Source of the DNA: Desulfosarcina ovata subsp. ovata | GTDB lineage: Bacteria; Desulfobacterota; Desulfobacteria; Desulfobacterales; Desulfosarcinaceae | Assembly: GCF_009689005.1 (NCBI RefSeq) | Contig: NZ_AP021879.1 | Span: forward strand, 3,038,001-3,102,000 | Length of the DNA stretch: 64,000 nt | Reading direction: 5' to 3' | In this document: piece by piece, positions 18,077 through 27,331 of the stretch | Layout: each line of letters opens with the position of its first letter | How positions within the stretch are numbered: position 1 is the first letter of the stretch | The notes under the pieces: generated by a model | Databases searched by the model: none | Told to the model about the DNA's origin: nothing | Seen by the model: only the letters and a program-made list of their open reading frames with translations | Made by a program: the position numbers and the translations under genes

Positions 18077-18949
18077 CTATTTGGAAACTTCAAAAGTAAA
18101 CGCCATGTTGTACATATACTCATCACAAGTTGCCGAGTCGGCAAAGGGGCAACGATGGGAAAGCATGATCATCCAGTAGCCGGAATTTTTTAATTGCAAC
18201 ACGGCCTTGCCTTGGGCGTCGGTAGTTGTTTCCACCGGATAATGACTTTTGTGACGCGGAGGCTTCTTTCCATCAGCTGGTGGCTTCGGGGGCGCGCCCT
18301 CGGGCTTTGCCGGCGGTTTTTGATGGTGATGGTCCATACCTTGGGGGCCAAAACCGGCGTAGGTTGCCTTTAAAGACGCATCGGCAAGCGGTTTCCCATT
18401 GAAAAGGACCTGAACCGCCAATTCATCGCCGGCCTTTATCCCCGATGGGTCGGTAATCGGTATGATCTCGACGCTTTGACCGGCCGCACCACCGAGGTTC
18501 TTGGCGCTGCCGCCAGCAATCAGGACGGTTTTGGCCTGGATGTGAAAGTTGGTGCACTTGACGGCGTTTTCCACCGCCTTCTTATTTCCCCATTTGCGGC
18601 CTTCGGGCGTCATCGTGAAGAAACCCGGCTTGATCCGGGCGGTGATCAGCCAGGCGCCCGGCTTGTCGATGGCCAGTTGGTATTTCCCCGTTGATATTTT
18701 GGTCAGATCAACCGTTCCGCCATTGGGATCGACCGCCTGGATGGCTTCCAGCTGCCCGTCCCGAATCTGCTGATCGACACGGTTGGCCGGATACTTGTGC
18801 CCCCAGCCGATGCCGATTTCGACGGTCGTGCCAACCGCTGGGAAGTAATTATCGGGATTGAGCCACAAGTTGTGGGCATGGACGGCACCGCCGAATACAA
18901 GCGAACAAAATAGAGTGACCATCAGAACGACGTAGGTTTTTCGCAACAT
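18077..18949 (-). CDS. Exported DUF4198 (NikK-like) protein
   Basis: Start 18949 follows GGAGAATTGAA. The 290-residue product has a signal peptide ending AVHA, leaving His as the mature N-terminus (HNLWLNPDNYFP), as is typical of DUF4198 proteins, which in several bacteria accompany nickel or cobalt transporters and are thought to bind metal in the periplasm. Residues about 205-245 form a His/Pro/Lys-rich linker containing MDHHHQKPPAK, a plausible metal chelator, and a C-terminal beta domain with a CxxxxxxTC-type cysteine pair follows. It sits between the two exported tetrapyrrole-methylase genes and behind a TonB receptor, which suggests a shared role in capturing a metal or metallo-tetrapyrrole. 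Confidence 0.82.
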   Translation of the reverse strand: MLRKTYVVLMVTLFCSLVFGGAVHAHNLWLNPDNYFPAVGTTVEIGIGWGHKYPANRVDQQIRDGQLEAIQAVDPNGGTVDLTKISTGKYQLAIDKPGAWLITARIKPGFFTMTPEGRKWGNKKAVENAVKCTNFHIQAKTVLIAGGSAKNLGGAAGQSVEIIPITDPSGIKAGDELAVQVLFNGKPLADASLKATYAGFGPQGMDHHHQKPPAKPEGAPPKPPADGKKPPRHKSHYPVETTTDAQGKAVLQLKNSGYWMIMLSHRCPFADSATCDEYMYNMAFTFEVSK

Positions 18950-19001
18950 TTCAATTCTCCCTGTTTGCTGTTTTAGGCGATTTTTTTTCGGGCAAGAGTA
19001 A

Positions 19002-20714
19002 TTAATGGGCAACGCGCCCTCCATCAGACAAAAAATCGCCCACATAGAGCAGATACTCGAAGGGCAGCCGGCCGGTTCCCACCTGATCCGAAATCGTCCC
19101 CAGGGTTCCCTGCATCACCCGCTCCTTTTCAGCATAACCGGCACTGAAAACGATGGCTACCGGTGTGTCTGCATCATAATGGGCGGAAAGGCCGTCAATG
19201 AATTTCTTAAACTGCGTGCGCATGGTAAACAGCACCATGGTACTCTGATGGACAGCCATTTCCTCCACCGACCAACCCGAGGCCAGGATTACAGAATGAG
19301 AAGTCTTGCCTTCGGTGACGCCGGCCTTGAGGGCCGCATTGGCGGCGTTGAAGCAACTCAGGCCGGGTACTACTTCGGTCTCGATATCGCGCAGTTCGGT
19401 CAGCGACCACGAGCAGGGACCGTAAACCAAGGGGTCGCCGCTGTCGAGCATGGCCACGGTTTTGCCCTTGGCCACTGCCGCGCGCACCAGGGCGGCGAAT
19501 TCTTCCTGCTTTTGGTGATACTCCTCGCAGCTCATGCGCTCCCGTCTTTGATCGCCGGGCCGTACCTTGGCACAGGGCTTTCCGTAAAAGGGAAAAAGAC
19601 GGTGATAACCGGTGAGAACTTCCTTGCCGGACAAAACGTCCTGGAATTTATCCTTGAGCCGCTGGTGGGCGAAGATCAGATCGGCCGATTCGATTACTTT
19701 TTTCCCCCGCAGGGTGATCAAATCAGCGTCGCCGGGCCCTACGCCCACCAAATAGAATTTTCCCTGGGCAGCTGATTGCAATGACAAGCCAGGGTTGAAT
19801 GCCGCCCGACCCACCGCTTCGCCCACGTAGACGATGGATCGCCATCGATCGATCCCGGAAGTATCGGCGGCAAACCCGCCCACCGTGCCCATGGTGACCT
19901 TCTCCTGCCCGACCACACCGGCATGGCTGATAATGGCCGCCGGGGTTTGGGCCGGGTAGGACGCTGAAAGACGCGCAAACAGCGCCTGCATGTCCCGGGG
20001 CATGAAAATGACCATGGTGGCGCGTTCATGACCGGCCAGTTGCTCGATGGTATCCCGGCTGCCCTCTTTTTTGAAAGGCGCCGTAAGCATCACTTCTCCC
20101 AGGCTGACCTTAAGGGCCGCATTGGCGGCGTTGAACGCGCTAAGCCCGGGAATGACCGTTGGATTGAGTTCTTTCAGTTCCTTCACGGTCCACATATCCG
20201 GCCCGTAAATGGTGGGATCGCCGCCGCTCAGCAAGACCACATGCTTGCCCGATGATACGGCGTCCCTTACCATGGCGGCAAATTCCGCCTGCTTGCGGTG
20301 GAACTCCTCGCAGCGCATCGGTCCCCTGGGCCTTTTTTTCTCCTGGTCCATCGGGGGCCTGGGTTTCTTTTCCTCCTGGCTGATTTTCTTGCAGTCCCTG
20401 CCGTAATAGCGGAACAGAACACCATAGCCGTCCACCACCTGTTTGCCGGAAAAATCGACGTAAGCGGCCAGTTTCTGTTGAGTTTTCGGGTTGCAGAAAA
20501 CCATATCCGCACGGCAGATGGCCTCCGCCGCTCTCAGGGTCAGCAGATCGCCATCCCCCGGCCCGATCCCCACGACCGTATAGCTTCCGGGTGTTTTTTC
20601 TTGGTTGTCTCCGGTCAACGGCGGATTGGCCGCGCACCCGATGACAAACATCCATGCCAGGATCAATAGCAGGCCACCGATCCAGATCCGTTTGCTCGTT
20701 TTTTTGCCATTCAT
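19002..20714 (-). CDS. Lipoprotein with two tandem tetrapyrrole-methylase-fold domains
   Basis: Start 20714 is chosen for GGAGAAAATCGC and because it gives a perfect lipoprotein signal (lipobox VIGC, Cys27 of 570). Domain 1 (about 44-300) has VVGIGPGDGDLLTLRA and LLSGGDPTIYG. Domain 2 (about 319-562) has LVGVGPGDADLITLRG and MLDSGDPLVYG. Both retain the glycine-rich loops that bind SAM in cytoplasmic precorrin methylases. Each carries an inserted loop with a cysteine pair (108/135 and 381/396) followed by EE(F/Y)H. Export, tandem duplication and paired cysteines are not features of known corrin-pathway enzymes. It follows the TonB receptor gene by 42 bases. A periplasmic tetrapyrrole-binding or modifying role is inferred. 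Confidence 0.85.
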   Translation of the reverse strand: MNGKKTSKRIWIGGLLLILAWMFVIGCAANPPLTGDNQEKTPGSYTVVGIGPGDGDLLTLRAAEAICRADMVFCNPKTQQKLAAYVDFSGKQVVDGYGVLFRYYGRDCKKISQEEKKPRPPMDQEKKRPRGPMRCEEFHRKQAEFAAMVRDAVSSGKHVVLLSGGDPTIYGPDMWTVKELKELNPTVIPGLSAFNAANAALKVSLGEVMLTAPFKKEGSRDTIEQLAGHERATMVIFMPRDMQALFARLSASYPAQTPAAIISHAGVVGQEKVTMGTVGGFAADTSGIDRWRSIVYVGEAVGRAAFNPGLSLQSAAQGKFYLVGVGPGDADLITLRGKKVIESADLIFAHQRLKDKFQDVLSGKEVLTGYHRLFPFYGKPCAKVRPGDQRRERMSCEEYHQKQEEFAALVRAAVAKGKTVAMLDSGDPLVYGPCSWSLTELRDIETEVVPGLSCFNAANAALKAGVTEGKTSHSVILASGWSVEEMAVHQSTMVLFTMRTQFKKFIDGLSAHYDADTPVAIVFSAGYAEKERVMQGTLGTISDQVGTGRLPFEYLLYVGDFLSDGGRVAH

Positions 20715-20756
20715 GCGATTTTCTCCATATTTTACGGTAAACACCTTGCAATCAAC

Positions 20757-22895
20757 CTACATCCGGAAACTCAAATTGACGCCGAAAGTCCGGTCTGTGG
20801 CCGGATACCCCCGGGAATCGTAGTACTCTTCGTCAAAAAGGTTTTTAATGAAGAACTGCAACCGTGCATCCTTTACGTGCCATTTTTCCTGAAACAAGGT
20901 CTGTTCCACGGCGAAATTAAATAGGTTGTAGGACGGATTGTCCACCTGGTAATAGGAATAGATGGGATCCCCGTTTTCGTCTTCGCCGATTTCCTCGGAA
21001 TTCTCCTGGGTTTCCTCGCTTTGATAGTAATAGTCCAGCTTCAGGGCGGTCTTCTCGAAAAGCTGGTAGCGCAGTCCGGCAGTCACCCGATGTTCGGCCT
21101 CATCGTCCAGCTCCGTCACGCCGGCCGGCTCATCGCCCTGGTTGTCGAATTTTTGCCAGGCATAGGTCACATAAAACGAGAGATCCTCGAACAAATGCCC
21201 GCCCAGACAGAGTTCGATGCCATGACGATAGACCTCCTCGAGATTGATTTTGTAATCGCTGTAATTTTCTTTATCTTCGTAGTAACTGCGGTTGGCGACA
21301 ATGTAATCCTTGATCTGATAGAAAGAGTAATCGACCATCAAGGAGATATCCCGCCACAGGCGCCGATTGAGCACAAAGTCATACCCGATTCCATGTTCCG
21401 GATCCAGCCACACGCCGGACGGCCGGCCTTGGCCATTATATACGCCATGGTAATCCGGTGCATGCCAGATCTTGCTGATGCCCAGCGAAAACGAGGTATC
21501 GCGCAGCCAATCGGCAAACGAATCCATCTTCAGTGTGGTATAGGTTTTGGGCACCCATTGGTCCCAGTTTCGTTCGACCCACTCCGGTAGATAGTCAATG
21601 TAACTGTTGCTGACCCATATTTTGACATCCTCGTAACGCACCCCCAACTTTGTTTCCAAATAAGGCGTGATGGTCCATTGGTGCTGGAGATAACCCGCCT
21701 TTTTGTTGATCCGCTCATCCAGGTCCTCACCATCGTACATCTTGACCATATCAAACCCGACGGTGGTTTCATGGCTGTCCGACCACTTGTAGATATCCTG
21801 GATCTTGCCGCCCTTCTGTCGCCAGTTTGTTTTCCAATAGGTTCGTTCCGTTCCAAGGGAATGATCGTCGTCGTCCACCCAATCGTCATAGTCCCGATTG
21901 CGATTTTCCATGCTTTTATAGGCGCCCAGGGTCAAGTGTCCGATGGGCAGGTTCTGGAGGTAATTCAGCTTGTAGGACCACGCCTCTTTATCCCAGGTGG
22001 GGTCCTGGTAGGGCTCCCATGAGGAATCCGTGACTTCCGGATAGCTGGAATCGTAATCGTCGCCGGTGTTGACCACGGCAACCTGCCGATCGATGTCGGA
22101 ACGGGAGGCGCTCACATTCACATATCCCTCGTAAGGCAAAAGCAGTCCCAGGCTGCCCGAATACGTTTCGATATCGGTTTCGTTATAGCGCAGATACCCG
22201 TCGGTGGTATTCTTCTGGGCGTCAAAGGCATAGGTTACCATGTCAATGGCCCCGTTTACGTTCAACTTGTGGTTCTGGGTATTATATGAGCTGTAACTCG
22301 TGCTGAGTCTGACATTCGGCACCAGGCTGTCACGGCGGCGGGGTGCCTGGGTGACGATATTCACCGCTCCGCCGATGCTCTTGCTGTCGTAGAGCGCGGA
22401 ATGGGGACCGGCGATGATTTCGATTTTTTCAATGGGCAGGGGTGAGAGTAAACTGTAATCTACAATATGCGAGCTTTTGCGACCACCGGTTTTTTGTACG
22501 GTCAACCCGTCCACGGCCATCACAAATCGATCGCTGGAAAAGCCGCGCATGGTCATGGTGTCGTCATCGGGCACCAGGTCGGTGTCTCCCCGGAAATCGA
22601 AAATGGCCTGGGTCTTGAGCAGGTCCTGGATGTTGCTTTTGTCGCCGATGGCTGAATAATCGTCTACATTTATGGTGGTTTCGCCGGGCTCGACGTAAAT
22701 GCCTTGGATGCCCCCTTTTTCCGTAACCACGATATCTTCCAGTTTTTTAAGCGCTTCCCCTTCGGATTCGGATGCCTGTTCCGATTGACCGGCAGTTCCG
22801 GATTTTGAATCGTCCTGTTGCGCATACACAGGCCAAACGCCACATATGCTGATTACGAAACCAATCAACACCGCCAACGTACTAATCCGTTTCAT
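20757..22895 (-). CDS. TonB-dependent outer-membrane receptor
   Basis: A 712-residue protein behind GGAGGAGAACGG. It has a signal peptide ending PVYA, a TonB-box-like EDIVVTEK, a plug domain (IQDLLKTQAIFDFRG, MTMRGFSSDRFVMAVDG, IEIIAGPHSALYDSKSIGGAVNIVT), a 22-strand barrel rich in Tyr/Trp/Asp, and the C-terminal signature LFDEEYYDSRGYPATDRTFGVNLSFRM ending in an aromatic-then-Met pair. The usual terminal Phe is thus shifted by one. It is the first gene of the operon containing the exported tetrapyrrole-methylase proteins and DUF4198, so its ligand is probably a metal-tetrapyrrole or metal chelate. Confidence 0.92.
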   Translation of the reverse strand: MKRISTLAVLIGFVISICGVWPVYAQQDDSKSGTAGQSEQASESEGEALKKLEDIVVTEKGGIQGIYVEPGETTINVDDYSAIGDKSNIQDLLKTQAIFDFRGDTDLVPDDDTMTMRGFSSDRFVMAVDGLTVQKTGGRKSSHIVDYSLLSPLPIEKIEIIAGPHSALYDSKSIGGAVNIVTQAPRRRDSLVPNVRLSTSYSSYNTQNHKLNVNGAIDMVTYAFDAQKNTTDGYLRYNETDIETYSGSLGLLLPYEGYVNVSASRSDIDRQVAVVNTGDDYDSSYPEVTDSSWEPYQDPTWDKEAWSYKLNYLQNLPIGHLTLGAYKSMENRNRDYDDWVDDDDHSLGTERTYWKTNWRQKGGKIQDIYKWSDSHETTVGFDMVKMYDGEDLDERINKKAGYLQHQWTITPYLETKLGVRYEDVKIWVSNSYIDYLPEWVERNWDQWVPKTYTTLKMDSFADWLRDTSFSLGISKIWHAPDYHGVYNGQGRPSGVWLDPEHGIGYDFVLNRRLWRDISLMVDYSFYQIKDYIVANRSYYEDKENYSDYKINLEEVYRHGIELCLGGHLFEDLSFYVTYAWQKFDNQGDEPAGVTELDDEAEHRVTAGLRYQLFEKTALKLDYYYQSEETQENSEEIGEDENGDPIYSYYQVDNPSYNLFNFAVEQTLFQEKWHVKDARLQFFIKNLFDEEYYDSRGYPATDRTFGVNLSFRM

Positions 22896-22995
22896 TTTCC
22901 GTTCTCCTCCCTGAATTTTGTAATAACACGGTAACGGGCGAAAACCGGCAATAAAGCATCATGGATTGACGCCAGGGGCGCTTCGGTGTAGAAAA

Positions 22996-23078
22996 TCAGA
23001 AGCAGCCCCTTTACCGGGGACGCTAACCTAAAGGCAGCCCATACGTCCTGGCCGGGATGGGGCTGCCTTTTCTCATGT
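22996..23078. promoter_or_regulatory. Stem-loop cluster upstream of the TonB operon
   Basis: A perfect 11-bp stem AAAGGCAGCCC/GGGCTGCCTTT (23030-23040 and 23060-23070) encloses a 19-base loop. AGCAGCCCC at 23001-23009 can pair with the same downstream arm instead, giving mutually exclusive helices. On the plus strand the big stem ends in TTTTCT, like a terminator. On the minus strand it lies about 100-180 bases before the TonB start. The arrangement suggests an attenuator, but no known riboswitch class could be assigned. Confidence 0.4.
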
Positions 23079-23167
23079 TGTGCCTATCCGTCAACGCTTC
23101 CGATTTCCGGAGCGACACGTTAAAATACAACCGAATGAAATACCGTGCCTGTTTTTCTTCTATTCAA

Positions 23168-23216
23168 ACAAAAAAAGCCACAAAAACAGGGCTGATACAC
23201 CCAAGCCTTCGTGGCT
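23168..23216 (-). repeat. CCACGAAGG-family hairpin, copy B
   Basis: Read on the minus strand: AGCCACGAAGGC at the 5' side and TTTGTGGCTTTTTTT at the 3' side. The T-run is in the direction of the TonB operon at 22895. No minus-strand gene lies upstream for which it could be a terminator. Confidence 0.5.
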
Positions 23217-23370
23217 GTGCATATTGTTATGGTGGCTGATTTGTATATGTCGGGATAAAAAACTACAGATCGTCAAGCGAAGAAGCACCTTCATTGCACC
23301 AGTAATCGTATACCGCCTGACGAATAACGATTCTTATATCACCCCGGTTCGAGCGTCAAGGAAATAAACG

Positions 23371-23617
23371 AGGGCCGGCAGGGCAATCGCAAGTAAAATC
23401 AAAAACCGGCCGTTCCTGAACACGCACCATTCCTGAAAGTGGGAAAATGCCAAATGCCAAAGCCCAAATGTCAAATGAAGGATGAAATCGATTTTAAAAT
23501 AGATAGAATACCACCATTTGGCATTTTTCATTTGGTCTTTGACATTCATGGACGCTCTAATTTTGGGAAGAAAAGCAACCCGGAAATCTACATACGATTG
23601 CCCTGCGAGGGCCGGTT
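23371..23617. repeat. Inverted-repeat element with AGGGCAATCGCA arms, copy 1
   Basis: The arms GGCAGGGCAATCGCAAGTA (left) and the complement of TACATACGATTGCCCTGCG (right) are about 210 bases apart. Between them lies a second, A/T-rich palindromic tract of repeated AAATGCCAAATG/CATTTGGCATTT words. The arms recur at 49214-49455. The remainder of 22896-23896 holds no recognisable gene. Confidence 0.6.
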
Positions 23618-23896
23618 TTGTTTCCGGGAACCGGTTGCGTTCCGTTTCGCCGTTTTGTCGCTATTAAAAAAACGTTTTCGGCACAAATCATTTGACACCA
23701 AAAAATAAGACTAGTAGATGGTCCTATCGCAATAAACTCTCCCGATTGGTATTCGATTCGATCGCCCCTCGAAGACGAGAACTGGAAGAAGAATTGCCTG
23801 AAGTTTTTCCTGTGTGGCCTGACATCTGAGCACCTAAGAGGCGGTTTGAAAACCCCATTGGATTCAAGCCATCGTGACTGCTGAAATGGTTGCAAT

Positions 23897-25339
23897 ATGA
23901 GGCCCGACATCAAAACAGATTCGATGGTGGTGTTTATTGCCCTGACGATGCTGCTTGGCATGACCGGTTGCGCACCCGTGGGACCGGACTATGCCGCACC
24001 CGAGATCGCTGTTTCCGGCAACTGGCAGACCACATTCGCTGGGAACGCGCAGCCGGAGCTGCCTGACCCGTCACATCTGGCATGCTGGTGGGCCAATTTC
24101 AATGACCCCATCCTTTCCGGATTGATCGAACGCGCCATCGCCGAAGGGCTGGACGTCCAAAATTCCCTGGCCAGATTGCGCGAAGCACGGGCGCGTTACG
24201 GCATCAGTGACGCCGCCCTGTTTCCGAACCTTGACCTTTCCGCCGACGCCACCTGGAGCCGCAGTGGCAACGATCCCGCTGGCGACGCCTATGGCAGCGG
24301 TCTCGACGCCGGCTGGGAGCTGGATCTGTTCGGCGGCCTCCGGCGTGCCAAAGAGGCGGCCGAAGCCGATTTGCAGGCCGATGCGGCAGATCTGTACGAC
24401 GTCATGGTGTCGTTGACCGCCGAAGTCGGTCTCGGCTACGTGGATCTGCGCATGGATCAGGCCCGCCTGGCCGTGACCCGCACCAATATCGATTCACAGC
24501 AGGAGACCCATGACCTGATACAAGGCCGCTATTCGGTTGGTTTGAGCAACGAACTGGACCTGCAGCAGGCACGCTACAATCTGGAAAGCACCCGCAGCCG
24601 GGTCCCCAGCCTGCTCACCAGCATTGTTGCCTCACGCAATCGTCTGGCCGTATTGACCGGCCAGGCGCCGGGGAAGTTGGATCGGCTGTTGGCCGAGCGG
24701 CAGCCCCTTCCCGTGGCGCCGGTCACCATTGCCGTGGGGGTCCCCGCCGACATGTTACAGCGTCGCCCGGACATTCGCCGGGCGGAGCGTGAACTGGCCG
24801 CCCAGACCGCCCGAATCGGTGAAGCCGAGGCGGAACGCTATCCCCAGATCCGTCTCAGCGGCTCCATTGGCATCGAAGCGAGCAAGCTGGCGGATCTTTT
24901 CGAATCCGGCACGCTCTTTTGGAATCATGGCCCGAGAATTTCCTGGCCCATCTTCGATGCCAGCGCCATCCGAAATGCCGTCAACGCCCAGGAAGCATTG
25001 CAGGCGCAGGCACGGATTGCCTATGAAAGTGCCGTGCTGGAAGCACTGGAGGAAGTAGAAAATGCGATGACCGCATTCGCCCAGGAGCAGTTGCGGCGAT
25101 TGCGCCTGGCCGAGGCGGCCGAGGCGGCCGAGTGCGCCGAAAAACTTGCGCGCGGCAAATACATGGCCGGATTGATCGACTTTTCCGAGGTCCTGGAGGC
25201 GCAACGGAGCCTGCTTTCCTTCCAGGAGCAACTGGTCGAGAGTGATGGAACCATAACCGCCAACCTGATTCGGCTGTACAAGGCATTGGGCGGCGGTTGG
25301 ACGCCCGCGATGACAAATAAAGGAATCCCATCCCCGTGA
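23897..25339 (+). CDS. Outer-membrane efflux factor lipoprotein (NodT/OprM family)
   Basis: The 480-residue protein has a lipoprotein signal (lipobox GMTGC, Cys25) followed by the family opening APVGPDYAAPE. Two OEP repeats are visible, each with long coiled-coil helices (LARLREARARYG, QETHDLIQGRYSVGLSNELDLQQARYNL). It forms the trimeric TolC-like exit duct of a tripartite efflux pump. The stop overlaps the GTG of the adaptor gene (GTGA), and three further genes complete a MacAB-type system. Confidence 0.92.
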   Translation: MRPDIKTDSMVVFIALTMLLGMTGCAPVGPDYAAPEIAVSGNWQTTFAGNAQPELPDPSHLACWWANFNDPILSGLIERAIAEGLDVQNSLARLREARARYGISDAALFPNLDLSADATWSRSGNDPAGDAYGSGLDAGWELDLFGGLRRAKEAAEADLQADAADLYDVMVSLTAEVGLGYVDLRMDQARLAVTRTNIDSQQETHDLIQGRYSVGLSNELDLQQARYNLESTRSRVPSLLTSIVASRNRLAVLTGQAPGKLDRLLAERQPLPVAPVTIAVGVPADMLQRRPDIRRAERELAAQTARIGEAEAERYPQIRLSGSIGIEASKLADLFESGTLFWNHGPRISWPIFDASAIRNAVNAQEALQAQARIAYESAVLEALEEVENAMTAFAQEQLRRLRLAEAAEAAECAEKLARGKYMAGLIDFSEVLEAQRSLLSFQEQLVESDGTITANLIRLYKALGGGWTPAMTNKGIPSP

Positions 25340-26640
25340 ACGATTCGAATTCTCTTCCCGATCCCGAAATCGCTGAAACCCTTGGTCTGGAAGACGGCGG
25401 CGGCCGCCGGCACCGTTTCCCGCTGCTGCTGGTTTTCCTTTTTCTCATGGTTGCCGGTGCGGTGTTCTGGATCTGGCGCCATGGGGAAGCACCGAAAGCC
25501 CGGACAAAGTATAAAACCGAAGCCTCTCAGCGCGACCACCTGACAGTCAGCGTCACCGCCACCGGTAATCTGGTCCCCACCAACCAGGTTGAGGTGGGCA
25601 GCGAGTTGTCCGGCATCGTTGAGCGGGTAAACGTGGATTACAACGATCGTGTCGAGGTGGGCCAGCCGCTGGCGATATTGGATACCACCAAACTGAAGGC
25701 CAAGGTGTTGCAGTCAAAAGCATCTCTGGCGTCGGCGCACGCCAAGGTCCTGTCGGCCCGGGCCACGGTGGAGGAGGCCCGCAACCAGGTTGGCCGCCTC
25801 GACCGTTTCCGTGAGATCAGCGGCAGCAAGGCGGTATCCCAGAATGACCTGGATGCAGCCAAGGCTGCCTTGACCCGCGCCCGGGCCGATGAGGCGATGG
25901 CCGAGGCAGCCGTCGAACTGGCCGCGGCGACGCTGGAGGAGGACAAAACCGATCTCTCCAAGGCGGTGATCGTCTCACCGGTCAACGGCATCGTTCTCTC
26001 ACGGGATGTCGAGCCGGGACAGACCGTGGCGGCATCGCTACAGGCACCGGTGTTGTTCACATTGGCCGAGGATCTCACCCGCATGGAACTGATTGTGGAC
26101 GTTGATGAGGCCGATGTGGGGGCCGTCAACGCCGGCCAGGCTGCTGAATTTACCGTGGATGCCTATTCGGATCGTCGTTATCCGGCCCACGTCACGCAGG
26201 TGCGTTATGGGGCGAAAACCGTCGATGGCGTGGTCACTTACGCCACGGTTCTGAATGTCGACAATTCGGATTTGAGCCTGCGGCCCGGCATGACGGCAAC
26301 GGCTGAAATAACCGTTCAGCAGGTGGCGGATGCCCTGCTGATTCCCAATGCCGCCTTACGATTCTCGCCGCCGACCGACGGCCGGGAACGGACCCGCCAA
26401 AAGAGCGACCTGATCCAGAGGCTTCTGTCCCGCAGGCCCCGGACAGGCAGCAATCGCCGGCCGTCCTCACGGGGGGATGAACGCCGGAAACGCCATCGCG
26501 TCTGGAGGCTGAACGACAATCAACTCTCGCCCGTGTTCATCACTATCGGCGTGACGGACGGCACCCGAACCGTGGTGACCGGAGGGGAACTCGCGCCCGG
26601 TGATCATCTTGTGGTTGACTGGATTACGGTGACCCCATGA
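25336..26640 (+). CDS. Periplasmic adaptor, HlyD/MacA family
   Basis: A 434-residue protein with an N-terminal cytoplasmic tail, one membrane anchor (HRFPLLLVFLFLMVAGAVFWIW), a lipoyl half-motif (GSELSGIVERVNVDYNDRVEVGQPLA), an alpha-helical hairpin (residues about 115-205) and a beta-barrel. An unusual Arg-rich insert (residues about 345-385, GRERTRQKSDL...RRKRHRVW) interrupts the membrane-proximal domain. It links the MacB-like transporter to the outer-membrane duct encoded upstream. Confidence 0.9.
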   Translation: MNDSNSLPDPEIAETLGLEDGGGRRHRFPLLLVFLFLMVAGAVFWIWRHGEAPKARTKYKTEASQRDHLTVSVTATGNLVPTNQVEVGSELSGIVERVNVDYNDRVEVGQPLAILDTTKLKAKVLQSKASLASAHAKVLSARATVEEARNQVGRLDRFREISGSKAVSQNDLDAAKAALTRARADEAMAEAAVELAAATLEEDKTDLSKAVIVSPVNGIVLSRDVEPGQTVAASLQAPVLFTLAEDLTRMELIVDVDEADVGAVNAGQAAEFTVDAYSDRRYPAHVTQVRYGAKTVDGVVTYATVLNVDNSDLSLRPGMTATAEITVQQVADALLIPNAALRFSPPTDGRERTRQKSDLIQRLLSRRPRTGSNRRPSSRGDERRKRHRVWRLNDNQLSPVFITIGVTDGTRTVVTGGELAPGDHLVVDWITVTP

Positions 26641-27320
26641 CAGCCGTACCGCTGATTCGGCTGCAGAACGTCACCAAGCGTTACGGCAGGGGCCATGCCA
26701 CCATAATGGCCCTGAAAGGCATCGATCTCGAAATCGCGGCAGGTGAATTCGTGGCGGTGATGGGACCCAGCGGATCGGGCAAATCCACCTGCATGAATAT
26801 TCTCGGATGCCTGGATACGCCGAGCGGCGGGCATTTCTACTTTCAGGGGGTCGACGTCGGAACGCTGACTGCCGACCAGCGGACCCTGCTGCGCCGTCAC
26901 TACCTGGGCTTCGTGTTTCAGGGTTTCAACCTGCTCAACCGGACGTCGGCGCTGGAAAATGTCCAGTTGCCGCTGGTTTACCGCGGTATCCCGGCCGGCA
27001 AGCGCCATCGTCAGGCAAAGCACGCATTGGCCTCCGTCGGTTTGGCAGGCTGGGAAGGACACACGCCGTCAGAGCTTTCCGGCGGTCAGCAGCAACGCGT
27101 GGCCATTGCCCGGGCATTGGCAACGACGCCCAAGGTCATTTTGGCCGACGAGCCGACGGGAAATCTCGATTCCGCCCGCAGCCGGGAAATCATGGATTTA
27201 CTCACCGGCCTGAACCGCGAGCGGGGCATCACCATTATTATGGTGACCCATGAGCCGGAGATGGCCGCCTATGCCGGACGGCGGATTCGATTTGCCGATG
27301 GGGCAATAAACGAGCGTTGA
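26637..27320 (+). CDS. MacB-type ABC efflux ATPase
   Basis: The ATG overlaps the adaptor stop. The 227-residue protein has Walker A GPSGSGKST, the Q-loop VFQGFNLL, signature LSGGQQQR, Walker B VILADEPTGNLD and MVTHEPEMA. This is the LolD/MacB-N subfamily encoded as a separate polypeptide, whereas E. coli MacB fuses ATPase and permease. It acts with the next gene. Confidence 0.92.
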   Translation: MTAVPLIRLQNVTKRYGRGHATIMALKGIDLEIAAGEFVAVMGPSGSGKSTCMNILGCLDTPSGGHFYFQGVDVGTLTADQRTLLRRHYLGFVFQGFNLLNRTSALENVQLPLVYRGIPAGKRHRQAKHALASVGLAGWEGHTPSELSGGQQQRVAIARALATTPKVILADEPTGNLDSARSREIMDLLTGLNRERGITIIMVTHEPEMAAYAGRRIRFADGAINER

Positions 27321-27331
27321 AGGGTGCCATT

